Notes: generated from the sequence alone by a model not told the origin. Shown: positions 53,979 to 64,000, counted from the first letter of the stretch. The stretch: DNA of 64,000 bases from Ixodes scapularis (GCF_016920785.2 NW_024609958.1:1054001-1118000); one strand, 5' to 3'. Made by a program: numbers and translations.

Positions 53979-55854
53979 AGAACGCGCTTACTCCATAAAA
54001 AGTAAATAAATACTATTGCAATACTTGGTCTAAAACGTAATGAATTACCGTTACAAATTACTCTCTGTAAAAAGTAATTCATTCATTACTTCGTTACTTT
54101 ACTCTATTGCGTTTGCGTTACTCCGAAGCAACACGTAAAATACCTGCAATGTCTACTGCGTGTTTGAGGGGGCAATTTTGGGCCCCATCAAAAATAAAAC
54201 CCAGTCAGTACTGTCTACCCCTTAATTTAGGTTAAGAGTTTTAGGAGGATGAATCTATAAAGTTTTAAAGGTCTTGAACAAGTGTTCCATATAAACGAGT
54301 CTATCGCTGTCTACCCGCGACAGAACTGGATCCCACGAACATGCGACGAATGCACTTGGGCGGTGGAGGCACGCACACGATTTGAAATATGGCATCGGCA
54401 AACTTCGAAACACGACTCCCCGGAAGATGTGATTTACTAAGTTTGCTGCATGTTGCCTAAATAGGGTTTGGTTTACCCACTAAAACCAACTGGCTGTGAG
54501 ACCTAGATGCGGTACTGGCGTTTGGGTAGATTTCAAAGACTCCTGCTTGATCAAGGCTGTCATACGACCGTGACCCACTTGATCTTCTTTCTTGATCACC
54601 AAACTTATAAAAACCTAAATTTAGCATGAAATATTAATGAACAATCTTTCAGCTTAACCGATTTTGCCGTTTAGAAATTACTAAAAAAGCACAATTGTCA
54701 GTGAACAGCAGGCTTCCATGTCTCATGCATTTACAGTCGTCTTAGGCTGTCTCAGCTCCAATTGCTCAAGTCAGTCACTGTTTATTCTTAAAAAACTCGA
54801 GCTGTGTTCCCTTTCCCAAAAGATTTCGGTCTAAGTTCCCGCGAACACAATCCGCTCACGAGAACCCGGCCATTTTCGTTTATACAAATATCGGTTTAGC
54901 TTCGAAGTCTCAAGCCGTTTTGGCGGTACTTCACGGCCAGCCTATCGCCTGCTGTCGAAAGTTACTGTTTAAACTGACAGCAAGGTTCATGCTTCATTTT
55001 TTTTTTTGTTCTAATGAGCCGCTGCCATTGCTCCCCTTATGTTTCTGCTAACGCATCCGCGACTGCGAATTCAAATAAAAGAAGCCACATATCTGTTGGT
55101 CCAGCCGGTACTGAGCTTTCACAACACTGTCAAGGATGAGGAGGGGCGAAGTCTCATCAGAGCTTTTTCTTTCTATTTGCGTGTTTGCGGTTTGGGCGTG
55201 TGTAGGCAGGAACATCAACAAGCAAAGGGTGGTTTTGTGTGACAAATAAACAAACAAAAAAAAAGAAAAAAGAGACACTCTTTGGTTTTTGGGGGACAAG
55301 ACGCAGAAGGATGGAGAAGAAAGTAAAAGAGGAAGGAGAGGGGGGAACGGACGTATGCCTGACAATCACAGTGTCCACGGTTCTAGTCCTCACGAACCCC
55401 ACGCGACGGTTTTATGGGCGATTAGTTTTCTGCTCTTTTATGCTTTCGAAGCAGTACCTTCGTTTTCCAAGAAGTCGAGGCCTGTTGTCTTTATCTAGAC
55501 AGTCGAATCCGCCCATTTGGGCGACCGTACGAAAGAATCGAGAAATGGAGTCTGGGTGGGCTCTCGTGCTCTCCGCGAATTCCTCTTCTTTCCCGTGCCA
55601 GCACCTCAACAGTCTGTTGTGTTATCATGGTAGAAGCGCGAAGGCCGTTGCCTCGCCCTTCTTCCACTCTATTTCTCCCTTTGACGGGACATGAGAGTTG
55701 TGACGAGTAATTTCAGTAACACGTTACTGAAAAGTAATGAGATTTCATTACAAATTACTATTTCAAAAAATGTAACGAATTAATTAGCAAATTACAAGAA
55801 AACTAATTAATTACAAGTAATGCCGTTACTTGTAACGGATTACTTCTAAGTCTG
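53979..55854 (+). mobile_element. hAT-like element, left end deleted, right end AAGTCTG
   Basis: ATTACCGTTACAAATTACTC and GTTACTCCGAAGCAACACG match 63690 onward, where the intact left end CAGACTTGTGCCCGTTAC is kept. The right side at 55700-55854 has the mirrored GTAAC/ATTAC set and closes with GGATTACTTCTAAGTCTG. The terminus itself and about 175 bp around it are missing at the left. The interior frame 55239-55694 (151 codons) has no recognised motif. Confidence 0.55.
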
Positions 55855-56681
55855 CTTCTCGCTATCTTTGCGGAATCACCTCCCGGGTGAATAACCAAAC
55901 TTTTCGGGGGTTCATTTTCCTTTTTTTTAAGACGATGTTGTGGCATTTGACTACACGACAACACCTGGTGTCTCGCTATTTAACGTAACGTAATAAAGGT
56001 GCCCTCAGTAGTTTCTATTACGAAACGCGAAGCCCGTACGACAAGAGCACCAGCCTCCCGCGTTGTCTGCTCTTCATGCATATACGCCGAACTACAGGAT
56101 GTTTTCGAACACTGTCTAGACGTAAAAATGCCGTATAAATAGACCCATAACTTTAGTGCAATTAAACTTTACACAAAGCTGTTCTTAAGGGGAGTGTTCA
56201 GTATACTCAAGTCAAATGAGCGAAAGATTGACGACAAAAGTGAAGCCTAAAATGCTTGTTTCTGGTAACATTGCACAAGAGGGAACACGGCAAAAGCCGC
56301 CTGGTTTGCGCTGCTAATCACCAGATGGCAAAATATAAAACAAAAAACTAGATTTTTTTTTTTTTTTTTTTTTTGCGATGGATATTTAAATAAGATTTAG
56401 CAGATGCGAACGTGGTGGTACCTTCCTAGAGGAGGAGCGCCTCCGATTGTCATGCGCCATCCGATTCTTCGGATGGCACATGACAATGAAGATATCCTAC
56501 ATGCTGGATTCTTCTCCATCTTTTTATTTCTTTCTCTTCTTGTGTTGATGTGTTTCAAAAAGATTAAAAAGAGAGTAAGTCGTGAGTCCGCGCTGTGTCT
56601 GTGTCCCTTCTTCTACTTGTCCTTGTGTTCGTTTGGGCTGTTTTATTTATATGTTTAGAATGCACCACCGACTCCCCACCT
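55855..56681. other. Unassigned sequence with hairpin and 22-T run
   Basis: ATTGTCATGCGCCATCCGA and its near-complement TCGGATGGCACATGACAAT (56446-56488) form a 19-bp stem with one mismatch. A 22-T run sits at 56353-56374. The plus frame 56404-56658 covers the hairpin and has one hydrophobic stretch, and AGAGTAAGTCG inside looks like a donor. No gene is called. Confidence 0.45.
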
Positions 56682-57080
56682 TCAAACATTAACCCAGCAA
56701 TGCACTTCTCTCGTCCGGTAAGTGGCGCTTGCCGTCTTGATTTTTAACCGAAAGTCCGTTCGAGCAAAGTCTAATGTGATGCGTTCCTCTATGACGAAAT
56801 CTCTAGCGAGGATCATGGGTATACTGGTAATCCATGCAGATACACAACACAAAATGTTGCCTTTGTTTCTTGGTGTATAAAAAAGTTGCAGTCTCGTGGC
56901 GCCTGAAGTAGATGGTACAGCTCCCGACACTATCTGCGAGTTTTCGAATTCTTTCGGAACTTAATATTTTTTTCGTTCTCCAAATCTCTAATACCGTATT
57001 CTCCGATAAGTTTCATGTTTGCATCGGTATCTAGGAGTGCGGCGATTGGGATGCACGGCACAGTATAACTATCATAACCG
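56682..57080 (-). pseudogene. LTR-retrotransposon aspartic protease remnant
   Basis: Minus frame one has IAALLDTDANMKLIGEYG, the retropepsin active-site region, with the catalytic D-T-G turned to D-T-D. After a frameshift around 56940-56960 the second frame reads TSIPMILARDFVIEERITL, the C-terminal protease strand before pol. A gag-like segment lies directly upstream on the same strand. Reverse transcriptase is not present here. Confidence 0.7.
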
Positions 57081-57084
57081 GCTT

Positions 57085-57375
57085 GATTGTGTGATTCGGG
57101 ATATTGTTCCGTTTTTATGTTTCTTCAAAAACGGTGTTTGTTTGTTTTTGTTATTTTGTTTCTTCTTATAAAAAAATAGGCGGTTTTCCGCAAAGAAAGT
57201 TTGGTGGTGTGCCACGTGTCTGGAGTGTCTGATATAATCAAGGAAAAATAACATTTGTCTTCTGTGAAGTGCGTCTCGCAAGTGCAAAACGGCGTTGATT
57301 GACTCGTTGGCGTTGCTAACGATGCGATTCCCAGCATATGTTTCTCAAGCATTGCGACATTCAAGTTAAGATAAA
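57085..57375 (-). pseudogene. LTR-retrotransposon gag-like segment, copy 2
   Basis: The frame has LEKHMLGIASLATP, PFCTCETHFTEDKC and DTWHTTKLSLRK, with H and C spacing reminiscent of a decayed zinc knuckle. The protease remnant continues on the same strand. Copy 1 at 51140-51415 shares the frame. Confidence 0.5.
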
Positions 57376-57377
57376 TG

Positions 57378-57850
57378 CTTTTTTTTATGGGTTCGCTTGC
57401 TTTTGGAAGGAAGAGTTATTTGGACAAAGATGAGGATTTTATATCGTTTAAACTTTATTTTAACGTACGGTTGCGCAGTCACATACACTTGAACTCGGGG
57501 AAGGGATCTTGGAAAGTTACGGGCTGCTGTAAGGCTCATTCGTTTTTGTTCCTTCTGTGCGAACGACGTCAATGACCAGACATCTGCAGCCAGACCGCGA
57601 AAGTCAATAATCCGTTTAAAGAACCAAAGCGGGACGTGAACACGGCCACAGCTTGTCTGTTTTCACGTATTTTGAACGGGAGAAATAACAATATCATAAA
57701 CTTTTACTACTCACCTTGTTGTGTTTGCACACACCCGCTACCGTCAAAACGGCAGCATTGTAATTATTGCGTGTCCGCATACTCACTCATACTTTTATGA
57801 GTAACACAAGTTATCGCCAATCAACTCACATTCGCGTCAATACTATCGCC
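57378..57850. repeat. Diverged duplicate of 61253-62311
   Basis: Blocks matching in order include TTCGCTTGCTTTTGGA, TGCGAACGACGTCAATGACC, AAAGCGGGACGTGAACAC, CCGCTACCGTCAAA and CACTCATACTTTTATGA. The 61-kb copy has two later insertions between the third and fourth blocks, so this shorter copy shows the pre-insertion arrangement. Confidence 0.7.
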
Positions 57851-58099
57851 TTCCTTTATTTTCTTTTTATATGACCCGAGAATTATAATTTTGGGCGCAG
57901 TTGCTCCAACTACAAATACGTTTTCTAGCGCAAATGGTAGTGCAATGGGTTTTCAGGCGCAGTTATTTTTGGTATTTCGGAACCTCTGTATCAGGAAAGG
58001 ACTTCAAGTTTACTTATCTATAAATATCTTCGCGATAATATCGGTTTATTCAAATTTTTTTATCATTTTCCGTTATCTAGTTTGGTGGATTATCGAATC

Positions 58100-58210
58100 C
58101 CCATCCCCTTGATGGTGCTTTTCTTTTATGACTTTAGCGCTACCAGCACGCTCCAGCTGGTCGACACACGAATGTTGTAGTGTCTTATTTTCTAGAATTT
58201 TTTCTTATCT
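58100..58210 (+). repeat. Fragment of the ACCAGCACGCTCC repeat family
   Basis: GCTACCAGCACGCTCCAGCT then GGTCG and GAATGTTGTAGTGTC then TTCTAGAA correspond to 53556-53625 and 63033-63105. Confidence 0.65.
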
Positions 58211-58244
58211 TTGTGTGGCATTAAATGTATTAATGAACACGTCT

Positions 58245-58475
58245 TCACAAGGAAAGTTGTAAGCGTAGAAAAAGGGTTTAAAGCTCAGTAAAGACTTTAT
58301 TACATGACGTTTCGGGAAGAGACTTCCCTTCTTCAAGTATGTAGCAATTACACATGCAAAGCGTTTTAGAGATACCAAATGAGAGAAAGACTATTAGCAG
58401 CTAGGGTAAGATTCCTGTGGCAGCTAGGGTAAGATTGCAGATTGTAAGGAACTGTGGCGGCTAGGGTAAGATCGC
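58245..58475 (+). repeat. Penelope-type end motif followed by a short tandem repeat
   Basis: TTATTACATGACGTTTCGG, GAAGAGACTTCCCTTCTTC, AAG is the same type of dyad as at 28420-28445. GCTAGGGTAAGAT then occurs three times (58401-58471), with spacers of 10 and 29 bases. Confidence 0.55.
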
Positions 58476-59378
58476 AGTCGATGCTCCTCTATTCTAGCCC
58501 GCTGCCTTCCGCCGTGCTTTGACTGCGCACTATCGAGACTCCGAAATGCCTTCGAAGCTAAGGAGCTCGCGCTGATGGCGGAGCTTGCAGTATCGGACGT
58601 TGCATGAACGCGACAGCACAGGTTCGGGAGGAGCTTTGGTTGAGTGCACAACTTGCTCGTCACTTCAAACATTTTTCGGCTGATATAAGCTCGTGCCCAT
58701 GCCCTTCCCTAAACTGTGCTGTCGTCCCTCGCAAAGTACCGAAAAACGTTCATGCGAAATACAAAAAAAAAGAGAAAAAAAGTGGAGTGCGAGGTTTTAC
58801 AAATTTTGGTGACCGATATCTAATGAAACAGGACGACAATTATGTTATATACCTTATGAACAAACCGCCTTATAGTCTCTCTAAATTTACGGAGCTTTGA
58901 GGAGCATCAACAGAATATGTAGTTTTGTAATCTTGGCTCTTCGTGTGTATGCTAACCCCGTGCAGTCACACAGAATGCACAACCCATGCCAATAAGCGAT
59001 TAGAGATTATGATTCAGACATTACTGGATCATGCAATCGATTACGGCTATGTGATGTACTGATGAATTACTCGTGGTTTCGCCTGATTTCAGCAAAATAT
59101 AGTAATAAAAGTAGACGTACGGCTAGAAACAAAACCAAAAGCTACTTTGCGTTTCTATGGCATGCTCCACTTAGCGTTAAATATGCACTGTGAATCAACT
59201 GGAGATATAGGATTAACTGCCGCAGTTGGTTTATGTTTTTATACAAGTAACGAGCAAACTTAAAAATAAATTGCAGAATGTGCGTTGCTAAATTACTGCA
59301 AAAACTGCTGTCGCGAAAATGTAATTAGGCAATGGTAAATTTACTTCCAAAACCAATGAACTGCAAGTAGTCTCTTAC
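58476..59378. other. Unassigned sequence
   Basis: No gene is supported. The plus frame 58604-58900 and minus frame 58424-58672 are anonymous and overlap. Confidence 0.45.
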
Positions 59379-59492
59379 CTGTGGCGGATGCATGTGCATG
59401 TGCTGCTGCATGTGCTCTTGATGTTTTTGTAACTCAGTAAGGACCGCTACAAGCGGCTCCAGTGATACATCATAGCTACTTTCGTGGACAAA
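59379..59492 (-). CDS. Exon-like segment encoding a His/Gln-rich stretch
   Basis: The acceptor ends GATGGTATCAG and the donor is GTAAGAG. The 114 nt are open in phase 0 (FVHESSYDVSLEPLVAVL, then LQKHQEHMQQHMHMHPPQ). The amphipathic, possibly helical first half and His/Met-rich end are unusual in composition. I recognise no domain and no partner exon. It is either part of a real gene whose other exons are elsewhere or a spliced remnant. Confidence 0.45.
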
Positions 59493-60172
59493 CTGATACC
59501 ATCATATTACACATATTACAGGAATCCCCGCCAGTTATTCTTAGAAGTTATATTTAAAAGCAACCCAAAACCGCCCCGTACTATTTATTCTCAGCAACCA
59601 AAATTTTAAAGCTAGCGACAGCGGATCTAGTGCCTACTCCAGCCTCTGCCTTGTCCAAAACACGCAGAACGACATGCGCCCCGTCAATACTGCACAAATG
59701 TTACCACTACCTTTCTTTCCAGCATTCATTAAAAAACATGTACCAACTTGAAGAGATTCCGATGAATTACCTTACAAAAACCACGCTTAGGACACCTTAT
59801 AGTCCGCTTGCAGTGTGTTCTACTTGTAGCAGGAAGCTAAATTATTGCTCCTTTTATTTTAATAAGGAGAGCAGTTAATTTCATTCTATTACAGATTTGT
59901 TTACCGATCACATAATTTAGTACTTTCTTCTTCGAGTGCACTGTGATTATACACAAAAAGGATGGCTATAACTGGACTTTTTGTGCTTGTTTTAAGTTTG
60001 TCCGCGTGCGGCTTTACCTGGCTGATTTCTCCAAAGTAAATGAATAAGACCGACACGCGGGCTTGACGTCACGGAGCTACAGCGGCGCTGCGATCGCGCC
60101 GGAGCCGGGTGGTGTGGGCAAAAGGGCGCACGTTTTGCATGGGAGTCATAGCATTCCAGCAAACCGCAAGGC
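59493..60172. other. Unassigned sequence up to the THAP remnant
   Basis: 60050-60150 is GC-rich with GACGTCACGGAGC and may be promoter-like DNA of the THAP sequence. A minus frame across it (59992-60258) is a shadow. Confidence 0.4.
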
Positions 60173-60427
60173 TGTGTAGCCGTTAATTGCACCGAAAGGC
60201 ACATCAAAAGTAGCGGGGTGAGTTTCCACAAGTTCCCGGCTAACTCTGAAAGGCGCATGAAAGAGGATAGTATCTGTGGATATTATCCTCCTTTGTCTGA
60301 TCGAGACCACCGAGATTTTGTTCCCACGGTGTTCGAGCAAAAAGCACCGGCCAAACGCTCGTCAGGGGTTGACTACGCCTGTGCTACCAAGCGGAATGAG
60401 ATCGGCGACAGAATGGCAGTGTTGTAG
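60173..60427 (+). pseudogene. THAP-domain remnant with central deletion
   Basis: The frame reads CVAVNCTERHIKSSGVSFHK then FPANSERR, the start of a THAP domain (C-x4-C, then SFHKFP and Arg). After a jump it continues DHRDFVPTVFEQKAP, the region after the last zinc ligand. The Trp and C-x2-H part is missing. The upstream start looks damaged, with ATT where ATG is expected at about 60153 and a shift between there and the Cys codon. A GTAAC-rich transposon end follows at 60430. Confidence 0.7.
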
Positions 60428-60580
60428 GCATTACCGCAAAAAAGTAACGAGATACATTGCTCGTTACTTGCAAATAAAAGGAACGCGTTACCGACCTACG
60501 TTATTTCGAAATAAAAGGAATGCGTTACCGTTACCGATAAGAAGTAACGCACGTTACTTTTTTATTATGATTTAACTCGT
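60428..60580 (+). mobile_element. GTAAC-rich hAT-like terminus
   Basis: GTAACGAG, CTCGTTACTT, AACGCGTTACCG and AAGTAACGCACGTTAC are packed into 140 bp, as in other hAT-like ends here. The distal end is not identified. Confidence 0.5.
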
Positions 60581-60764
60581 TTTACTGTTTTGACGGTACA
60601 GTCATGCAGTCATGCAGAAACTGAACATAATTACTTCATCTCTTTTTGACGATTTCACCTAAACACTCATGAAAAAAAAATTAAAAAAAAATGCAGAAAA
60701 CTCAGAAATTCACGTTGCTTGACGCGTCAAAACACGTTGCTACGTCAGAAGCTACGTGTTCAGA

Positions 60765-60930
60765 ACCACATCACGTGACCGTAGCTAGGCTTCGTCTAGT
60801 CTTCCTTGCAGACTTGCGCGCGCAAGTCTGCAAGGAATCCTCCTACAATCGACCATTCATCTCGCACGTGACAAGTCACGCGCACCAATCGCCCGAGAGA
60901 TCTGCGGTCACGCTTGGCACAATATCGCTT
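60765..60930 (+). repeat. Interspersed repeat, better-preserved relative of 19545-19715
   Basis: It contains CATCACGTGACCGTAGCTAG and the palindrome TCCTTGCAGACTTGCGCGCG then CAAGTCTGCAAGGA (60806-60839), with GTCACGCGCACCAAT to the right. Confidence 0.75.
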
Positions 60931-61252
60931 AAACTTTTTTATGACTAGGCTTCACCGATACGCAACGTGCCCCCTCCTAGTACTTCTAACCTCCTTGGTC
61001 CACAAGCATGCCGGTGCTTCGATAGCCGGCAGTGCTGCGGTCGTCGTGGGGGTTATGCGCCTTTTCGAGGTCGGCTACACGGCTATGCGTGTATGACCGA
61101 GCCAAAACAAGTTCTTTACAACCTCGCGTGATTTTTAAACGAGTTATTCATTACTCAACGTGTAAATTTATGGTAGTTTGTGTAAATAACGTGTTTTTCA
61201 CCGCAAATATACACCAAATACACAGGACTTGATAACAGTATGCATGCTGTTG

Positions 61253-61575
61253 TCCTTTATGGTTTTGCTCGCTCTTGGAGGTCAGAGGCGGACAAGTATG
61301 AGGATGCTTTGCTGTTTGAATTGTCTTTCGCGTGTATATTCACACTTGTATACACACTCCTTCAGCTCACACAAGTGGTCTTGCAAAGTCGGAGTTACCA
61401 GCTACTGTGAGCATACCGCAGCTATTTTCATGCTTGCGAATGACGTCAATGACAAAAGAATGCACTGCCAGAGTGCACCATTATATCAAGCCATTAAAAA
61501 AAACACGAAGCGGGGCGTGAACACAACCACCGCTCATATGTTTCCAAGTAATCTAATCGTGTCAAATAAAATAAA
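61253..61575. repeat. Left part of the diverged duplicate of 57378-57850
   Basis: TTTGCTCGCTCTTGGAGG, TGCGAATGACGTCAATGAC and GAAGCGGGGCGTGAACACAA match the 57-kb copy. The duplicate is then interrupted by two insertions and resumes near 62168. The 117-codon frame at 61229-61582 starts like a hydrophobic leader, but it lies in this repeat and I do not call it a gene. Confidence 0.65.
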
Positions 61576-61587
61576 ATTATAAAAACT

Positions 61588-61978
61588 TTCAGCCTTTACA
61601 CTCTGGTGAAGAAGGAAGAGCATCGGAGCTGTAGCTTCTGTTCTCTGTGGTGCCTTTCCAGGCGAGCGATCTGCTCTTCTTTCGCAAGGAAATCAGAAGC
61701 ACTCGACGCAGTGGAACTTTAGGCGATAGCGGCCTCGCGGCGGTTACGAAACCATTCACGCTGCTGCGCACTTCGCCGCTCATTTCTTTCCCGCTCTTCT
61801 TCCCCCGAAGAAATGTTGTTGCGATCTATGAGCGAGGGCGGCAAGCGGACAACCGGCAAACACAGCACTCTAGACAGCTACCGCCAACTATGAGCGACGG
61901 CGGTAACCGGAGTTTTGTGTCAACATTTCTTGGCGGGGGACACAATCCTGGGGAATCTAGCCCTTAACAGCTCCGCTG
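61588..61978 (+). mobile_element. Family M1 element with 8-bp target duplication
   Basis: TAAAAACT occurs at 61580-61587 and 61979-61986, directly at the element's borders. The ends (CAGCCTTTACACTCTGG, TTAACAGCTCCGCTG) match the family. An inner part is shared with 47290-47972. An 8-bp duplication is the hAT signature. Confidence 0.85.
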
Positions 61979-62000
61979 TAAAAACTGCAACACGTACTTT

Positions 62001-62155
62001 CTGGTAATAAAAACCCGAGTCTCAAAAACACAGAAGAACACAACACAACGTCTCAGTTAAGAAGTTGTGTTGTGTTCGTCTCCTTCTGTGTTCCTGAGTC
62101 TCAGGTTTTTACTACCATGAATCATCACCAGCTCGCTTATTTTTTTAAGTATTAT
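62001..62155. mobile_element. Hairpin retroelement fragment with 12-bp target duplication
   Basis: AACACGTACTTT stands at 61989-62000 and 62156-62167. The insert carries GAACACAACACAACG and AGTTGTGTTGTGTTC as arms within GAGTCTCA/TGAGTCTCA dyads, then ACCATGAATCATCACCAGC. These end features are shared with Penelope-flanking sequences at 20818. Confidence 0.8.
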
Positions 62156-62167
62156 AACACGTACTTT

Positions 62168-62311
62168 GTATTTTGTACATTCGCTGCCGTCAAAGCGATA
62201 CAAGTGTAATTCACGCATGGGCGTCAGTATTACCACTCATATGCTTATGACTAAAACAACTGATCGTAGATCGACTTGCATTCGCCCCAATAATGTCTCC
62301 TCTTTTGAAGC
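62168..62311. repeat. Right part of the diverged duplicate of 57378-57850
   Basis: CGCTGCCGTCAAAGCG, CACTCATATGCTTATGA and TGCATTCGCCCCAATAATG match 57735-57848. Confidence 0.65.
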
Positions 62312-62397
62312 TGTTTATGTGACTCCAAAAGATAATATTGAACAAAGTTGCGGGGACTGCACAAGTTTTCCTGTGCGATTTTAGAACGGAGCTCTTA

Positions 62398-62584
62398 CCG
62401 CTCATTCACACTGGAAGCGGATCCGCGTTCGCAAAGCGGTTGAGAACGCGGTTGTATAAAGATCCAGTACAATTGCACGAGCACTTGATGTCATCGAGTG
62501 GGCGTGCAATTGTACTATATCTTTATACAACCGCTTTCGCAACCGCTTTGCGAACGCGGATCCGCTTCCAGTGTGAATGAGCAG
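62398..62584. mobile_element. 187-bp foldback MITE, copy C, with TTA duplication
   Basis: It has the same 187-bp length as copy A, with ends CCGCTCATTCACACTGG and CCAGTGTGAATGAGCAG. TTA stands at 62395-62397 and 62585-62587. Removing it rejoins GCTCTTAGGGGCCCG as in related family members. Confidence 0.92.
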
Positions 62585-63621
62585 TTAGGGGCCCGTTTCC
62601 GGCTTGAGCGGCGTCGACGTCGCCGTCGCCGTCGGCGTAACCGCGAGGTCACGTGAACCCCCGAGGTCACGTGAACCCCCGAGGTCACGTGACTCCCCAG
62701 GTCACGTGACGCCCCCCCCTCCCCCCGAGGACACGTGACACCCAGAGGCCACGTGACCCCCTGAGGCCACGTGACCCCCGAGGTCACGTGACGACCCCCC
62801 CCCCCCCCGAAATCACATGAAAGGTCACGTGACCTGAGGTGTGATTGTTGTTGCTTAGGCACAGTTAAAGTTGATATATCTAACATATCTGCGCCTTGAA
62901 GGGCTTCAATATCGTTTATTGCTTACTGCGGAAAACCTAGTGGTTAATTTTGAATCTTTTTAATCAATTTCTAGTTATTTACTGTGGTGGCGTACCCTGT
63001 CCTGCTCATCTTTTTGTTGCTTTCCTTTCATACCTTTACCAGCACGCTCCAATGGTCGCCCCAGGTATGTACTAGTGTCTCTTTTTCTAGAGTTCCTTGG
63101 AAAGTAATTATGATTGATGTACGCTAACTAGATAATTTTAATATTATATATATATATATATATATTAAACTAGAGTAGAACCGCCTGTGTCAATTGTTTA
63201 CAGCTATGCGTGCATGTCAGTGGGCAATTCGTGCTACGATTATCGGCATCGCTTTACCTCTTGTTTCTTTCGCCGCTTACATTCAGGCACGCTAAGTGAG
63301 TTTGGTCCTCAATTTGAAAGTTGTTTCAAAAGTGGTACCTGCATTTTGTTTTCAGCAGCGGCCGCGTGGAAGCCATTGTAGCTATTACATTAGGGGCTTC
63401 TAGTAGATCGTCATCTGGGTATTGTAAGCCCTGCGGGCGTGAGCTCAGACCGCGCTCACGGCGACAAAGCGAGCTCCCGCTAGCAACGCAAAACTCTAGC
63501 AATGCTCTTGCGTTCGATATAAGGGAAGTCTTTGTTAAGTTGACTACCGCCTCATAGAAAATAACGAGGAAACAATGACTAACCCTGTCGTCCGCACAGT
63601 CCCTATTCATGCTTCTCGCCA

Positions 63622-64000
63622 GACTTGTGCCCGTTACTCCAAAAAAGTAATTAAATACTATTGCAATTACTTGGTCTAAAACGTAATGAATTACCGTTAC
63701 AAATTACTCCCTGTAAAAAATAATTCATTAATTACTTCGTTACTTTACTCTATTGCTTTTCCGTTACTCCGAAGCAACACGTAAAATGCATGCAATGTCT
63801 ACTGCGTGTTTGAGGGGGAAATTTCGGGCCCCATCAACAAAAAAATAAAACCCAGCCAGTACTGTCTACCCCTTATTTTAGGTTAAGAGTTTTAGGAGGA
63901 TGAACCTATAAAGTTTTAAAGGTCTTGAACAAGTGTTTCATATAAACGAGTTTATCGCTGTCTACCCGGGACAGAACTGGATCCCACGAACATGCGACGA
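63622..64000 (+). mobile_element. hAT-like element, intact left end, truncated by the window edge
   Basis: CAGACTTGTGCCCGTTAC begins the element, followed by the AAGTAATTAAATAC, ATTACCGTTACAAATTAC and GTTACTCCGAAGC set. It is the relative of 53979-55854. Confidence 0.65.

Larger units (their letters stand above)
62380..64000 (+). repeat. Composite repeat, second copy, running off the window
   Basis: TTTTAGAACGGAGCTCTTA is the GAGCGCAGCTC-type end. It is split by foldback copy C and continues GGGGCCCGTTTCCGGCTTG, the CACGTG array (62640-62838) and, from about 62845, the same sequence as 53399 onward. Between 63460 and 63635 it contains about 175 bp absent from the first copy. The right border is outside the window. 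Confidence 0.88.

Noticed and set aside
61229..61582. 117-codon frame with a hydrophobic start, resembling a secreted protein
   Set aside because: It lies in a diverged duplicated block (57378-57850 copy) in which the frame is not kept, and no splice or promoter signals support it.
53858..63610. Matching minus-strand frames at 53858-54082 and 63326-63610 as a conserved protein
   Set aside because: Both are in the two copies of one composite repeat; the similarity reflects recent DNA duplication and the frames differ at their starts.

Overview
This is a eukaryotic, intron-containing, repeat-dominated window. Four things point to an arthropod, most likely a hard tick (Ixodida) or a close chelicerate: the retroelement types (Penelope-like GIY-YIG and RT fragments, non-LTR 3' ends), the many CACGTG-rich and GTAAC-rich transposon ends, a tRNA-derived SINE, and genes for small secreted cysteine-containing proteins of the tick saliva style. 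This assignment is inference from sequence style. No database was searched.

The host-gene content is small. The best gene lies on the minus strand from a TATA box at 48861-48868, with transcription starting near 48837, to a poly(A) signal at 36157-36162. It has a 5'UTR exon (48791-48837) and four coding exons (42941-43037, 41187-41278, 39744-39842, 36269-36493). It encodes a 162-residue protein with a signal peptide and a set of cysteines. A plus-strand exon at 1160-1255 is a clear relative of the third coding exon (same length class, same phase, same cysteine spacing), so the window holds at least two members of one secreted-protein family in opposite orientations about 38 kb apart. Two further exon-like segments (25190-25242 and 59379-59492, both minus) have good splice signals but no recognised product. 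THAP-domain remnants (21068-21193, 60173-60427) may come from transposons.

The most conspicuous structure is a tandem array at 9321-15940. It has about 90 copies of a 73-bp unit, with 69-, 60- and 56-bp variants and nested higher-order duplications (a 1710-bp, 24-unit period, and others). A diverged unit in the opposite orientation lies beside its right edge. Because 73 is not a multiple of three, no reading frame is kept, and the many short ORFs there are artefacts.

The rest is transposon-derived. It includes foldback and terminal-inverted-repeat elements (2580-2845, 3881-4120, 21510-21942, 24110-24511, 26765-26891, 27533-28072, 34829-35015, 35708-35947, 41971-42698, 43190-43695, 46355-46945, 52797-53115, 61588-61978, 62398-62584). 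There are hAT-like GTAAC or AAATAC elements (17713-18537, 49636-50499, 53979-55854, 63622 to the end), Penelope-like fragments (20006-20813, 50690-51040 and hairpins), LTR-retrotransposon gag/protease remnants (51140-51415, 56682-57375), non-LTR 3' ends (43700-44092, 51542-52115) and a SINE with an intact target duplication (32026-32287). Elements with GAGCGCAGCTC ends carry internal minisatellites (a 26-bp GCTAAATTTAGC array and arrays of GGTCACGTGACC). A composite segment at 52.8-54.4 kb is repeated at 62.4-64.0 kb with nested insertions, so the order of insertion can be read from the sequence.
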